Below are positions 43,550 through 51,740 of a DNA stretch of 64,000 nucleotides, piece by piece. The stretch comes from Luteipulveratus flavus (GTDB lineage: Bacteria; Actinomycetota; Actinomycetes; Actinomycetales; Dermatophilaceae). The translations under genes and the position numbers were made by a program. Below the pieces are notes generated by a model, which worked only from the letters and a program-made list of their open reading frames with translations, searched no databases and had not been told where the DNA came from. The stretch covers positions 33,258 through 97,257 of the forward strand of contig NZ_JAROAV010000027.1 of NCBI RefSeq assembly GCF_029439465.1. Direction: 5' to 3'. Within the stretch, counting starts at the first letter, position 1, and each line of letters starts with the position of its first letter.

Positions 43550-44670
43550 GCCTGCGCCACCTCCCTGGCGCGGTCCTCGAGCGCGGCCCGCCGGGGCGGT
43601 CGAGGGGACAGGACACCGGCGAGCAGCGGGGCGAGCAGGGCAGCGGCGAGGGGGAGCGACACGACCGGCCAGGTGGCCGGGACCTGCGGAGGGACGATCC
43701 CGGCAGCGTCCCGGGCGGCGGCCGTGCTCAGCGCCACCGCGGCGACCGCGGACGACGCGATCACCAGCGTCTCGGGGGCGCGCCACGGGTCTCGTCGGTA
43801 GGGCGTCCGGCGGTCACGGCGGGACCCGGTGAGCAGCGCCGCCACGGCGCAGGCACTGCCCACGGCCAGCACGGGCAGGCCCAGGGCGGCCGGCGTGCTG
43901 GAGTCCAGGAGGCCGTAGACCCCGACCAGTACGCCCCCGAGGCCGACCATCGTCAGCGCGACCGACCGCCGGTGCTCCTTCTGAGCGAGGGTCACCCGGC
44001 CGTAGCCGCGCGACTCCATGGAGGCGGCCAGCGCGAGCGACCGGTCCAGCGAGCTCTCCAGGACCGGGACGACCAGCCGGGCCACCTCCCGGACGCCGCG
44101 GCCGTCGTGGCCGCGCAGCCGGCGTGCCGTACGGACCCGGCGGGCGTCGTCGGCCAGCTGCGGGACGTAGGTGAGCGCGACCACGACCGCGGTCCCGACG
44201 TCGTACAGGGTCGCGGGGACGTACCGCAGCAGCCGCCGCGGATCGGCCAGGACGTTGCACGCACCCACGCAGACCAGGATCGTGGCCAGCTGCAGCCCGT
44301 GGTAGACCGCATCGAGCAGGGCCTCGAGCTGGACCGGACCGCCGAGGCGGACGCCGGCCATCCAGTCGGGGAGCGGCACCTCGGGGAGGTCGACGAGTAC
44401 GGTGCGGCCGCCGATCGCGCTACCGAGCAGGATCGTCATGACCACCCGGATGGCGACCGCGGTCAGCGCGATGGCGAGGAAGACGCCCATCGTGCTGCTC
44501 GCCCCGGTCTCGCGACGCTGCACCACGACCCAGCCGACGACGGCCAGCAGGAGCAGCAGGTAGACCGGGTTGGTGGTGCGGGACGCGGCCGCCGCGAGCA
44601 GCAGACCCCACGCCCACCACGCCACCGGGTGCAGCAGGCGGGGTCGGGAGAGGCGGTCTGCCGGGCTCAC
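43546..44670 (-). CDS. ECF transporter transmembrane (T) component
   Basis: 374 aa from GTG 44670. Five or more membrane segments: about 12-30, 35-50, 60-82, 130-150, then a long cytoplasmic helical region, then a C-terminal extension with about three more segments (245-275, 295-320, 330-355). The coupling motif ESRGYGR, the second Ala-Arg-Gly-type helix that docks on the ATPase, is near 225, and RRLRGHDGRGV near 190 is the first. The extra C-terminal membrane part is longer than in a minimal EcfT. Confidence 0.9.
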   Translation of the reverse strand: MSPADRLSRPRLLHPVAWWAWGLLLAAAASRTTNPVYLLLLLAVVGWVVVQRRETGASSTMGVFLAIALTAVAIRVVMTILLGSAIGGRTVLVDLPEVPLPDWMAGVRLGGPVQLEALLDAVYHGLQLATILVCVGACNVLADPRRLLRYVPATLYDVGTAVVVALTYVPQLADDARRVRTARRLRGHDGRGVREVARLVVPVLESSLDRSLALAASMESRGYGRVTLAQKEHRRSVALTMVGLGGVLVGVYGLLDSSTPAALGLPVLAVGSACAVAALLTGSRRDRRTPYRRDPWRAPETLVIASSAVAAVALSTAAARDAAGIVPPQVPATWPVVSLPLAAALLAPLLAGVLSPRPPRRAALEDRAREVAQA

Positions 44671-44682
44671 GAGCGGAGCAGG

Positions 44683-45369
44683 TCAGGCGGTGCCCGTACG
44701 CCGGCGGCGCGCGACGGTCACGAGGGCGCCGATCAGCAGCAGCACCGCGATGCCGGCGACCACGAACACGGTGGTGCGGGTGCCGGAGTCGTCGGACTTC
44801 TCCTGCGCCGCCACCGGGATGGCGACAGTGTCGTCAGTGGCCTTCGCCGCCGCGCTGACGTTCTGGACGGGTCCGCCGCAGCCCGAGGCCGGCCAGCCGT
44901 CGACCCCGCAGACGAGGCTCTTGTCGGTACGGACCGAGGACACCGCGGCCAGCACGTCCGCGCCGGTGGCCGCAGCCGGGACCTGGGTGCAACGGGCCGC
45001 GGGCTTCGGCGGGGTGCCGGACTCGGCGTCGGCGGCGCGGCCGTAGTCGAGGACGACCGCGACCCGCTTGGTGCCGGGCTTGGCCGGGATCCCCGCGCAG
45101 GCCTTCTCGAACGTCACGGTCCCTCGCGGCGCCCGGCTGTCGGTCTCACCCGCGACCGCCCAGCGCCAGCCCTCGACCGAGCCGTCGGCGGGCTTGGTGT
45201 CGGCGGGCCCCTTCTGCGCGAAGGACCACGACGTGCCCTTGAGCTGGAAGTAGCCCCAGAAGCGGTAGGTCGCGGCCGATGCCGAGGGTGCTGCGGCCAG
45301 ACCGCTGAGGGTCAGGGCGGCGACGAGGGAGACCAGCAGCATCACGCGGCCGGATCGGGCGGTCTTCAT
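44683..45369 (-). CDS. SCO2322-family secreted, membrane-anchored protein
   Basis: 228 aa from ATG 45369 with AGGAGG upstream. N-terminal signal peptide (hydrophobic 9-27, AAPSASAATYRFWGYF with cleavage after ASA), an extracytoplasmic domain with YRFWGYFQLKGTSW and four Cys (KACAG, AARCTQV, SLVCG, SGCGG), then a Lys/Ser/Asp linker, one membrane helix at about 202-221 and a basic tail. It is the first gene of the cobalamin operon and may capture the substrate or assemble the transporter at the surface. The ribosome-binding site lies in a hairpin that the riboswitch can control. Confidence 0.88.
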   Translation of the reverse strand: MKTARSGRVMLLVSLVAALTLSGLAAAPSASAATYRFWGYFQLKGTSWSFAQKGPADTKPADGSVEGWRWAVAGETDSRAPRGTVTFEKACAGIPAKPGTKRVAVVLDYGRAADAESGTPPKPAARCTQVPAAATGADVLAAVSSVRTDKSLVCGVDGWPASGCGGPVQNVSAAAKATDDTVAIPVAAQEKSDDSGTRTTVFVVAGIAVLLLIGALVTVARRRRTGTA

Positions 45370-45377
45370 GGCGGTGC

Positions 45378-45404
45378 CTCCTGCCGGATCGAGGACGGCA
45401 GGAG
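45378..45404 (-). promoter_or_regulatory. Sequestering hairpin over the ribosome-binding site (riboswitch expression platform)
   Basis: On the minus strand CTCCTGCCG pairs perfectly with CGGCAGGAG, which contains most of the AGGAGG ribosome-binding site (45377-45382). Just upstream GAGACC-CTG-GGTCTC can form an alternative hairpin that would take three bases from the sequestering stem. This is the usual layout for translational control. Confidence 0.7.
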
Positions 45405-45439
45405 ACCAGGGTCTCGGGGCCGGCTCGTCCGCACTACGC

Positions 45440-45560
45440 GACGGATCTTCGATGAGCCGAGCCTGGCGGGAGGTGCTCCGGCTCGCGTCCGAGGACGCAC
45501 ACGGTTGCGCGACAGCGCCGGAGTCACACCGGCTTCCCCTGTCCGACAGGTGTTCGGTGC
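45440..45560 (-). ncRNA. Cobalamin riboswitch (adenosylcobalamin type aptamer)
   Basis: On the minus strand the conserved core reads GGGAAGCCGGTGTGACTCCG (within 45518-45538), then GCGCTGTCGCGCAACCGTG, then GAGCCGGAGCACCTCCCGCC near 45466-45486. These match the B12-element pattern GGGAA-N-GGTG-N-A-N-TCC, CnGnCnCGCnACnGT and the terminal AGYCAGGAnACCTGCC box, with some deviations (CGCAAC for CGCCAC). Exact ends are approximate. It lies in the leader of the ECF-cobU-cobS operon and should shut it off when cobalamin is plentiful. Confidence 0.88.
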
Positions 45561-45564
45561 AGGA

Positions 45565-45593
45565 ACAGTCCCACCCGGGCGCGAGGTTGTCAA
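45565..45593 (-). promoter_or_regulatory. Promoter of the cobalamin operon
   Basis: On the minus strand the -35 TTGACA (45588-45593) and -10-like GACTGT (45565-45570) are 17 nt apart. Transcription would start near 45558, directly before the riboswitch. Confidence 0.65.
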
Positions 45594-45600
45594 AGACACG

Positions 45601-45823
45601 GCTCGGGCGTGAAGAAGACGTGAATTTGACGGATGACGCGATATTCGTCGGGTCGATCCTGTCCGCCCATCGGCAAGTCGTGGAGTTCTTGCGGTCGGTG
45701 TGCCAAGGTTTCGGCAGCAGCGGATGACCCCGCCACGACCGAGCGCCACACCCGGCCGATCCGGCACCGACCGTCGGCGTCCTGCCCGACGCCATCCCGC
45801 CCGCTCCACGAGGTGATCTCCCG
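45601..45823 (+). other. Upstream region of the malic enzyme gene
   Basis: 223 nt between the cobalamin promoter and ATG 45824. It contains an AT-rich imperfect palindrome around 45630-45648 (GACG, CGATATT, CGTC) and a ribosome-binding site AGGTGAT before the ATG. No convincing promoter or coding frame was seen. Confidence 0.4.
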
Positions 45824-46981
45824 ATGACCGCACTGGCCCCTTCGCCCGGCCCCGACACCAGCGGACCCGTCTTCCACGCCCACGAGGGCGGCAAGCTGGA
45901 GTCCGTCCCGACCAAGCCGCTGAACAACCGCGACGACCTGTCCCTCCTCTACACCCCGGGTGTCGCCGACGTGTGCCGGGCGATCGCGCAGGACCCCTCT
46001 CTCGCGCACCGGTACACCACGCGCAAGAACACGGTGGCCGTCGTCACCGACGGCAGCGCCGTGCTCGGGCTCGGCAACATCGGCCCGGTGGCCGCGCTGC
46101 CGGTCATGGAGGGCAAGGCCGTCCTGTTCAAGCAGTTCGGCGGCGTCGACAGCGTGCCGGTGTGCCTGGAGACCGGCGACGTCGACGAGCTGGTCGAGGC
46201 CATCGCCCGGATCGCGCCGACGTACGGCGGGATCAACCTGGAGGACATCTCGGCGCCGCGCTGCTTCGAGATCGAGCGCCGGCTGCAGCAACGACTCGAC
46301 ATCCCGGTCTTCCACGACGACCAGCACGGCACCGCGATCGTGGTGCTGGCGGCCCTGATGAACGCCGCGAAGGTCGTCGACCGCGCGCTCGAGGGGCTGC
46401 GCGTCGTGATCTCCGGTGCCGGTGCGGCCGGGGTCGCCATCGCCGCCCTGCTGCGCCGCAGCGGTGTTCACGACGTCGTCGTGTGCGACTCCCGCGGCAT
46501 CATCGAGCCCGGCCAGGAGCAGCTAGCCGACCACAAGCGCCGGCTCGCGGCGACCACCAACCCGCGCGGGCTGCGCGGTGGCATCGGGGACGCCCTGCGG
46601 GGTGCCGACGTCTTCGTCGGCGTCTCGGGCGGGACGGTCGCCGAGGAGCTCATCGCCACGATGGCGCCGGAGTCGATCGTCCTCGCGCTGGCCAACCCCG
46701 ACCCCGAGGTCCACCCGGACGTCGCGGCCCGGCACGCCGCCGTCGTCGCGACCGGGCGCTCGGACTTCCCGAACCAGATCAACAACGTGCTCGCCTTCCC
46801 AGGTCTGTTCCGGGGCGCGCTGGACTCCGGTGCCGCGGCGATCACCGAGACCATGAAGATGGCGGCGGCGACGGCGATCGCGAGGCTCGTCGAGCACCCC
46901 ACCGCGCAGGAGATCGTGCCGTCGGTGTTCGACCCCCGGGTCGCACCGGCCGTCGCGCGCGCGGTCGCGGACCGCGCCTGA
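45824..46981 (+). CDS. NAD(P)-dependent malic enzyme, short form
   Basis: 385 aa, the length of the short bacterial malic enzymes. It decarboxylates malate to pyruvate. LLYTPGVADVCRAI carries the catalytic Tyr; VTDGSAVLGLGNIGP, KAVLFKQFGGVDSVPV, the metal-binding EDISAPRCFEIE and FHDDQHGTA are the family blocks; VISGAGAAGVAIAALL is the nucleotide-binding loop. NAD versus NADP preference cannot be read reliably. It converges on the DUF937 gene with a hairpin between. Confidence 0.95.
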   Translation: MTALAPSPGPDTSGPVFHAHEGGKLESVPTKPLNNRDDLSLLYTPGVADVCRAIAQDPSLAHRYTTRKNTVAVVTDGSAVLGLGNIGPVAALPVMEGKAVLFKQFGGVDSVPVCLETGDVDELVEAIARIAPTYGGINLEDISAPRCFEIERRLQQRLDIPVFHDDQHGTAIVVLAALMNAAKVVDRALEGLRVVISGAGAAGVAIAALLRRSGVHDVVVCDSRGIIEPGQEQLADHKRRLAATTNPRGLRGGIGDALRGADVFVGVSGGTVAEELIATMAPESIVLALANPDPEVHPDVAARHAAVVATGRSDFPNQINNVLAFPGLFRGALDSGAAAITETMKMAAATAIARLVEHPTAQEIVPSVFDPRVAPAVARAVADRA

Positions 46982-46988
46982 CCGACCC

Positions 46989-47022
46989 GACGGGTGCCCG
47001 CCGCGAGGTGCGGGCGCCCGTC
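46989..47022. terminator. Bidirectional hairpin between malic enzyme and DUF937 genes
   Basis: 13-bp stem (GACGGGTGCCCGC with GCGGGCGCCCGTC), perfect apart from one G-T wobble, loop 8 nt. Confidence 0.8.
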
Positions 47023-47032
47023 CGGGCCGGGC

Positions 47033-47644
47033 TCAGACTTTGCGACCTCCGCCGAGCAGGCCGCCGAGGATGTCGCCGATCCCGCCGCTCCCGCCGGACC
47101 CGGCCGATCCGCCGCCGCCGAGCAGGCCGCCGAGGACGTCGGCGAGCCCACCACCGCCCCGCGACGACTGCTGGCCCTGGGTGTCCGACGTCTGCTGCGT
47201 GGGAGCGGGCTGGGACTGGGTCTGGCCGCCGCTGAGTCCGCCCCCGGTGCCGCCCTTGAGGATCTTGTTGGACAGGTAGGACAGCACGATCGGCGCGAGG
47301 ATCGGCAGCAGCTTCTTCATCAGCGCGTCGCCGCCGCCGCTCCCGCCCAGGCCGCCGAGCCGACTCACGACCGCGTCCTGGTGGTCGCCGAAGACGTGAC
47401 CGACGATGGCCTGGCCCTCGTCGGGGTCCACCTGGGTCGGCGACGGCACGCCGCCCTGGTGCTGGCCGAGCGCCTCGTCGAGCGAGGCCGCTCCGCCCGG
47501 GTCCTGGGCGTTGGCCTGCATACCGCTGAGCAGCGCCGGGACCGCCTGCGCAGCGGCGTCACGGGTCGTCGCCTCGTCGGCGCCCACCTGCGCGGCCAGC
47601 TGGTCGATTGGGATCTGCGTGAGAATGTCGTCGACTGCACTCAT
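47033..47644 (-). CDS. DUF937 family protein, glycine-rich
   Basis: 203 aa, ATG 47644 with AGGAGG upstream. The DUF937 part (about 1-125) has VDDILTQIPIDQLAAQVGAD and HVFGDHQDAVVSRLGG. It is followed by a hydrophobic stretch LLPILAPIVLSYLSNKIL and a Gly/Gln/Ser-rich tail with two copies of D-(V/I)-LGGLLGGG. Members resemble YidB; function unknown. No signal peptide. Confidence 0.88.
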   Translation of the reverse strand: MSAVDDILTQIPIDQLAAQVGADEATTRDAAAQAVPALLSGMQANAQDPGGAASLDEALGQHQGGVPSPTQVDPDEGQAIVGHVFGDHQDAVVSRLGGLGGSGGGDALMKKLLPILAPIVLSYLSNKILKGGTGGGLSGGQTQSQPAPTQQTSDTQGQQSSRGGGGLADVLGGLLGGGGSAGSGGSGGIGDILGGLLGGGRKV

Positions 47645-47732
47645 CGGGAACCCTCCTGCCGGGCCGGCCCAGTGCCGGCCGTGCGACCACCCTAGGGAGG
47701 CGGGCGCCGTACGTCACCGGTCGCGAGCGACG

Positions 47733-48407
47733 TCAGGCGAGCCGGGCGTCGTGCACCAGCAGGGCGATCTGCACCCGGTTGGCCGCGTCCAGCTTGGTCA
47801 GCAGCCGCGAGACGTGGGCCTTCACGGTCGGGACGCTCATGTACAGCTCGCGGCTGATCTCCGCGTTCGACCATCCCTTGCCGACGGCGAGGGCGACCTC
47901 GTGCTCGCGCTCGGTGAGCACCGCCAGGCGGGCCCGCGCGCGGTGCACCCGGTCGTCGTCGCCGGTCGAGCCGATGCGGGCCATCAGGGAGGCGGTCACC
48001 TGCGGGGACAGGATCGGGTCGCCCGCCGCGACGGTCCGTACCGCGGCGACGAGCCTCTCCGGCGGCGTGTCCTTGAGCAGGAAGCCGCTGGCGCCGACCT
48101 GCACTGCGCGCACGATCATGTCGTCGGTGTCGAACGTGGTCAGGACGATCACGCGGACGCGGTCGCCGTAGGTCGACACGAGTCGGTCCGTGGCGGCGAT
48201 CCCGTCCAGCCGCGGCATCCGGATGTCCATGAGCACGACGTCCGGTGACAGCCGCTCGGTGAGGGCGATGGCCTCCTCGCCGTGGCCGGCCTCGCCGACG
48301 ACGTCGACATCGCTCGCCCCGCCGAGGATCATCTTCAGGCCGGCGCGCACCAGGCCGTCGTCGTCCACCAGAAGGACCCGGATCGTCTCGGGCGCGTCGG
48401 TCGTCAC
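47733..48407 (-). CDS. Response regulator, NarL/LuxR type
   Basis: 224 aa from GTG 48407, which overlaps the kinase stop (GTGA); GTG 48425 is an alternative. Receiver domain with acidic pocket DDD at 15-17, phosphoacceptor D61 in LMDIRMP and the conserved Lys in FLLKD. The C-terminal LuxR HTH is LTEREHEVALAVGKGWSNAEISRELYMSVPTVKAHVSRLLTKL. It is encoded with a DesK-type kinase and divergently from an ABC exporter, a pattern in which the regulator often controls the exporter. Confidence 0.95.
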   Translation of the reverse strand: MTTDAPETIRVLLVDDDGLVRAGLKMILGGASDVDVVGEAGHGEEAIALTERLSPDVVLMDIRMPRLDGIAATDRLVSTYGDRVRVIVLTTFDTDDMIVRAVQVGASGFLLKDTPPERLVAAVRTVAAGDPILSPQVTASLMARIGSTGDDDRVHRARARLAVLTEREHEVALAVGKGWSNAEISRELYMSVPTVKAHVSRLLTKLDAANRVQIALLVHDARLA

Positions 48408-49579
48408 GTCGCCCACGGTAGCCACGCCGACAGGACGAAGTGCTGGCGCCGGTCGACGCCGTACCGCAGCTCACCGCCGGAGAGCACGGCGCGCTCGGTG
48501 AGGCCGATCAGACCGAGGCCGGACGACGGCAGCGGCTCGACCTCCTGGTGGGGCGGCTCCGGGTTGCGGACCTCCAGGAGCAGCCGGCCACCGGGCTCGC
48601 CGGCGATCTCGACGATCACCGGTGCGCCGGGGGCGTGCTTGGCGGCATTGGTGAGACCCTCCTGGATGATCCGGTAGGCGTGCCGCGAGATCGGCTCGGG
48701 GAGTCCGGACGGGTCCGTGTGGACCCGCAGGTCGATGTGGGCACCGCCGCGACGCGCCGACTCCACCAGCGCCTCGACGTCGCACAGCACCGGCTGCGGT
48801 GCCTCCGGCTCGCCCGGCGCCTCGTTCCCGCGCAGGACTCCGAGGACCTCACGCAGCTCGGTGAGTGCGTGATGGGCGTTCTCCTGGATGACGCCCGCGG
48901 CGGTACGTACCTCGGTCGCGCTGAGGTCCTGGCGGTAGGCCAGGGCCCCGGAGTGCACGGCCACCAACGAGATCCGGTGCGCGAGCACGTCGTGCATCTC
49001 GCGCGCGATCCGGGCTCGCTCGCCGACCTTGGCCCGCGCGACCAGGAGTGCCTGCTCCCGCTCGGCGGTCTCGGCACGCGCGCGCAGGCTGGCGAGGAGC
49101 TCACGGCGCGCCCCGATCGCCAGTCCGGTGGCGACGCAGACCGCGGTGGCCAGCAGGGTGAGGACGACGTTGGTGATCCGGTCGGAGAGGGCGTCCTGGC
49201 TGGGGAACAGCAGCGCGAAGATCAGGCTGGACAGGATCCACAGGACCGTCATCGGGACGATCTGCCGCCACCGGCGGTGCGTGCACAGCGAGATGAGGGC
49301 CAGGCCGGCCGCGCCCGCCGGCGAGACCGCGACCGCGGAGACCGCCACGAGAGTCCCGGTGATCGCCACCGGCCACCGCCGACGCCACAGCAGCAGACCG
49401 AGGCTCAGGACACCCAGCGCGAGATCGACGAACGGCCACACGTCGCCGTGCTGGTAGTGCTGGGTGCGGTCCTCGGCCTGCGCGGCCGCGAGCAGGAGCA
49501 GGCCGGACACCGCGGCGGCGAGGATGCGCCAGGTCTCACCCCACAGGTGGCGGGCTCGGCTGGTCGTCGGTGCGGACAC
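48404..49579 (-). CDS. Sensor histidine kinase, HisKA_3 type
   Basis: 391 aa from GTG 49579. Four to five membrane segments in residues 17-155 with very short loops, so it probably senses the membrane or an intramembrane signal. A coiled region (160-190) precedes the HisKA_3 phosphoacceptor H196 in REMHDVLAHRISLVAVHSGAL. HATPase motifs: EGLTNAAKHAPGAP (N box) and SSGLGLIGLTERA (G box). A -10 hexamer lies 7 nt before the GTG; the frame extends to 49675 without support. The response regulator gene follows. Confidence 0.93.
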   Translation of the reverse strand: MSAPTTSRARHLWGETWRILAAAVSGLLLLAAAQAEDRTQHYQHGDVWPFVDLALGVLSLGLLLWRRRWPVAITGTLVAVSAVAVSPAGAAGLALISLCTHRRWRQIVPMTVLWILSSLIFALLFPSQDALSDRITNVVLTLLATAVCVATGLAIGARRELLASLRARAETAEREQALLVARAKVGERARIAREMHDVLAHRISLVAVHSGALAYRQDLSATEVRTAAGVIQENAHHALTELREVLGVLRGNEAPGEPEAPQPVLCDVEALVESARRGGAHIDLRVHTDPSGLPEPISRHAYRIIQEGLTNAAKHAPGAPVIVEIAGEPGGRLLLEVRNPEPPHQEVEPLPSSGLGLIGLTERAVLSGGELRYGVDRRQHFVLSAWLPWAT

Positions 49580-49586
49580 GTTGCCG

Positions 49587-49592
49587 AGGCTA
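49587..49592 (-). promoter_or_regulatory. -10 element for the leaderless histidine kinase gene
   Basis: TAGCCT on the minus strand, 7 nt before GTG 49579. Confidence 0.45.
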
Positions 49593-49725
49593 CGGCCGAT
49601 CGCGCCGGCCGCGACCGCTGTCCGGCCGACGATGGACCTCCGGCCGCGAGACGTCGACCAAAGTCGTACGCGCATCAGCCCCGTGGCCGATGCGGGCAGC
49701 CCGGCCGCGCCGGGAGGCTGGAGCC

Positions 49726-50622
49726 ATGATCACAGCTGAGAACCTGACGAAGCGGTACGGGGGATACACCGCCGTCGACGACGTCACCTTCGAGGTGCGT
49801 CCCGGCACGGTGACCGGATTCCTCGGCCCCAACGGAGCAGGCAAGTCGACCTGCATGCGGATGATGTGCGGCCTCACGCCGCCGACGGCCGGCGCCACGA
49901 CCGTGCTCGGCAAGCCCTACGCCGCGCTGCCTAACCCCGGGCGGCACGTCGGCGTCCTGCTGGATGCCTCGGCGCAGCACACGGGCCGCACGGGCCGGGA
50001 GGTGCTGACCCTCGGTGCCATGGTCATGGGCCTGGACCGCAGCCGCGTCGACGAGATGCTCGACCTGGTCGGCCTCACGGAGTCCGAGTCGGGCCGCCGG
50101 ATCGGCAACTACTCGCTCGGCATGCGCCAGCGCCTGGGCATCGCCCACGCCCTGCTCGGTGACCCGCAGGTGCTCATCCTGGACGAGCCGGCCAACGGCC
50201 TGGACCCGGCGGGCATCCGCTGGATGCGCGGCCTGCTGCGCGGGTACGCCGACGAGGGCGGCACGGTGCTGCTGTCGTCCCACCTGCTGCACGAGATCGA
50301 GGTGGTCGCCGACGAGCTGGTCGTCATCGGGCGCGGGCGCATCGTCGCCCAGGGCAGCAAGGCCGAGCTGATGGCGTCCTCCGGCACCACCGTCCGGACG
50401 ACCGACGACGCCGCGTTCGCGGGTCGGCTGCAGGAGGCCGGGCTCCAGGTGACCGCCGCGCCGTCGGGCCTGCTGGTCCAGGCCGAGCCGCTGCAGATCG
50501 GCACGCTCGCCGCGACCCACGGGGTCGTGCTGGTGGAGCTGAAGGAAGCCGGGTCGGCCGGGCTGGAGGAGATGTTCCTCCAGCTCACGGCGGACGACGC
50601 ACGCGAGGAGGTCGCAGCATGA
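49726..50622 (+). CDS. ABC exporter ATP-binding protein
   Basis: 298 aa from ATG 49726 (GGGAGG upstream; the frame opens earlier without support). ABC-2 ATPase: Walker A GPNGAGKST, signature YSLGMRQRLG, Walker B VLILDEPANGLDP, switch His in SSHLLHEIE. C-terminal exporter extension of about 90 residues. It overlaps the permease gene by 4 nt and diverges from the two-component system, its likely regulator. Confidence 0.93.
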   Translation: MITAENLTKRYGGYTAVDDVTFEVRPGTVTGFLGPNGAGKSTCMRMMCGLTPPTAGATTVLGKPYAALPNPGRHVGVLLDASAQHTGRTGREVLTLGAMVMGLDRSRVDEMLDLVGLTESESGRRIGNYSLGMRQRLGIAHALLGDPQVLILDEPANGLDPAGIRWMRGLLRGYADEGGTVLLSSHLLHEIEVVADELVVIGRGRIVAQGSKAELMASSGTTVRTTDDAAFAGRLQEAGLQVTAAPSGLLVQAEPLQIGTLAATHGVVLVELKEAGSAGLEEMFLQLTADDAREEVAA

Positions 50623-51431
50623 GCACCGTCGAGCAGACAGCGCCCGGTCGGACCGGAGTCCGGCTCCCGTCGCGGTTGAACCTGCCCGAGCCCACCAGGG
50701 TCCCGTTCACCCGGCTGACCGCCGTGGAGCTGCGCAAGCAGCTGAACACCCGCGCCGGCCGGTGGCTGCTGGCCGCGATCGGCGTCGTCACCGCCGCGAT
50801 CGTCGCCATCATGCTCTTCTCGGGCCAGGCGGACGACGGCAAGAACTTCGGGGACTTCGTCGCCGCGACGGTCATCCCGCAGAGCATCCTGCTCCCGATC
50901 CTCGGCGTACTGGCCGTGACGTCCGAGTGGTCCCAGCGCACCGGTCTGGTGACGTTCACGCTGGAGCCGCACCGGGCCCGGGTCGGCTGGGCCAAGCTCG
51001 TCTCGGCCGTTCTCCTCGGACTGGCGACGGTCGTCGCGGCGCTCGTGCTGGCGGCGCTCGCGACCTTCCTGTGCCAGGCGATCCGCGGGAGTGACCCGAC
51101 CTGGGTGGAGTGGAAGCCGCTGCTCGGCGTCCTCATCGGCCAGCTCTTCGTGGTCCTGCAGGGCGTGGCGTTCGGCATGATCCTGCAGAACACCCCGGCG
51201 GCCGTGGTCAGCTACCTGGTCATCCCGACGCTGTGGACCGTGGTCGGCAGCGCGGTCAGCTGGCTGCACACCGCCTCGAAGTGGCTCGACATCAACCAGG
51301 CGCTCCAGCCGGTGTACGACGGCACCGTCCACGGCGACCAGTGGGCGAAGGTCGCGGTGGCGGGCGCGGTCTGGGTGCTCCTGCCGCTGCTCGCCGGCAT
51401 GTGGCGCCTGCGTCGCAGCGAGGTCAAGTAG
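50619..51431 (+). CDS. ABC exporter permease (ABC-2 type)
   Basis: 270 aa with six hydrophobic segments: about 48-67, 85-105, 130-155, 170-190, 193-215 and 243-260. The motif VTSEWSQRTGLVTFTLEPHR is the EWSQRT-type signature of this ABC-2 permease group. Substrate unknown; DesKR-linked exporters often respond to cell-envelope stress or lipids. A strong terminator follows. Confidence 0.87.
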   Translation: MSTVEQTAPGRTGVRLPSRLNLPEPTRVPFTRLTAVELRKQLNTRAGRWLLAAIGVVTAAIVAIMLFSGQADDGKNFGDFVAATVIPQSILLPILGVLAVTSEWSQRTGLVTFTLEPHRARVGWAKLVSAVLLGLATVVAALVLAALATFLCQAIRGSDPTWVEWKPLLGVLIGQLFVVLQGVAFGMILQNTPAAVVSYLVIPTLWTVVGSAVSWLHTASKWLDINQALQPVYDGTVHGDQWAKVAVAGAVWVLLPLLAGMWRLRRSEVK

Positions 51432-51449
51432 TCGTCAGGAGCACGGCAC

Positions 51450-51494
51450 GACGCAAGCCGGTGGAGCCGCTCGGGGGCTCCACCGGCTTGCGTC
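51450..51494. terminator. Hairpin terminator after the ABC exporter
   Basis: A perfect 19-bp stem (51450-51468 with 51476-51494) and 7-nt loop, beginning 19 nt after the permease stop. Confidence 0.92.
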
Positions 51495-51519
51495 ATGTGC
51501 TGCTGCCTAGGCTGAGGGC

Positions 51520-51735
51520 ATGACCGGATCGTGGCGCTGGACGTACGAGGACGAGACCGGAGCACCGGTCACCGGGGACTCCCTGGTGGCGACGGGGTTC
51601 CCGACGCAGAGCGACGCCGAGTCGTGGCTGGGGGAGCAGTGGCGTGATCTCGCCGAGCACGGCGTGAGCGCGGTGACCCTGCACGAGGGCGACACGCCGG
51701 TGTACGGCCCGATGAGCCTGTCCGACGGGTCCTGA
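51520..51735 (+). CDS. Small conserved-type hypothetical protein
   Basis: 71 aa. A TAGGCT hexamer (51508-51513) lies 6 nt before ATG 51520, and it follows a strong terminator, so it is a separate leaderless unit. The sequence is soluble and rich in Asp, Glu, Trp and Gly (WRWTYEDETG, ESWLGEQWRDLAE, VTLHEGDTPVYGPMSL), with no known motif. It resembles short actinobacterial proteins of unknown function. Its stop is 5 nt from the convergent DUF3043 stop. Confidence 0.7.
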   Translation: MTGSWRWTYEDETGAPVTGDSLVATGFPTQSDAESWLGEQWRDLAEHGVSAVTLHEGDTPVYGPMSLSDGS

Positions 51736-51740
51736 GCCGG

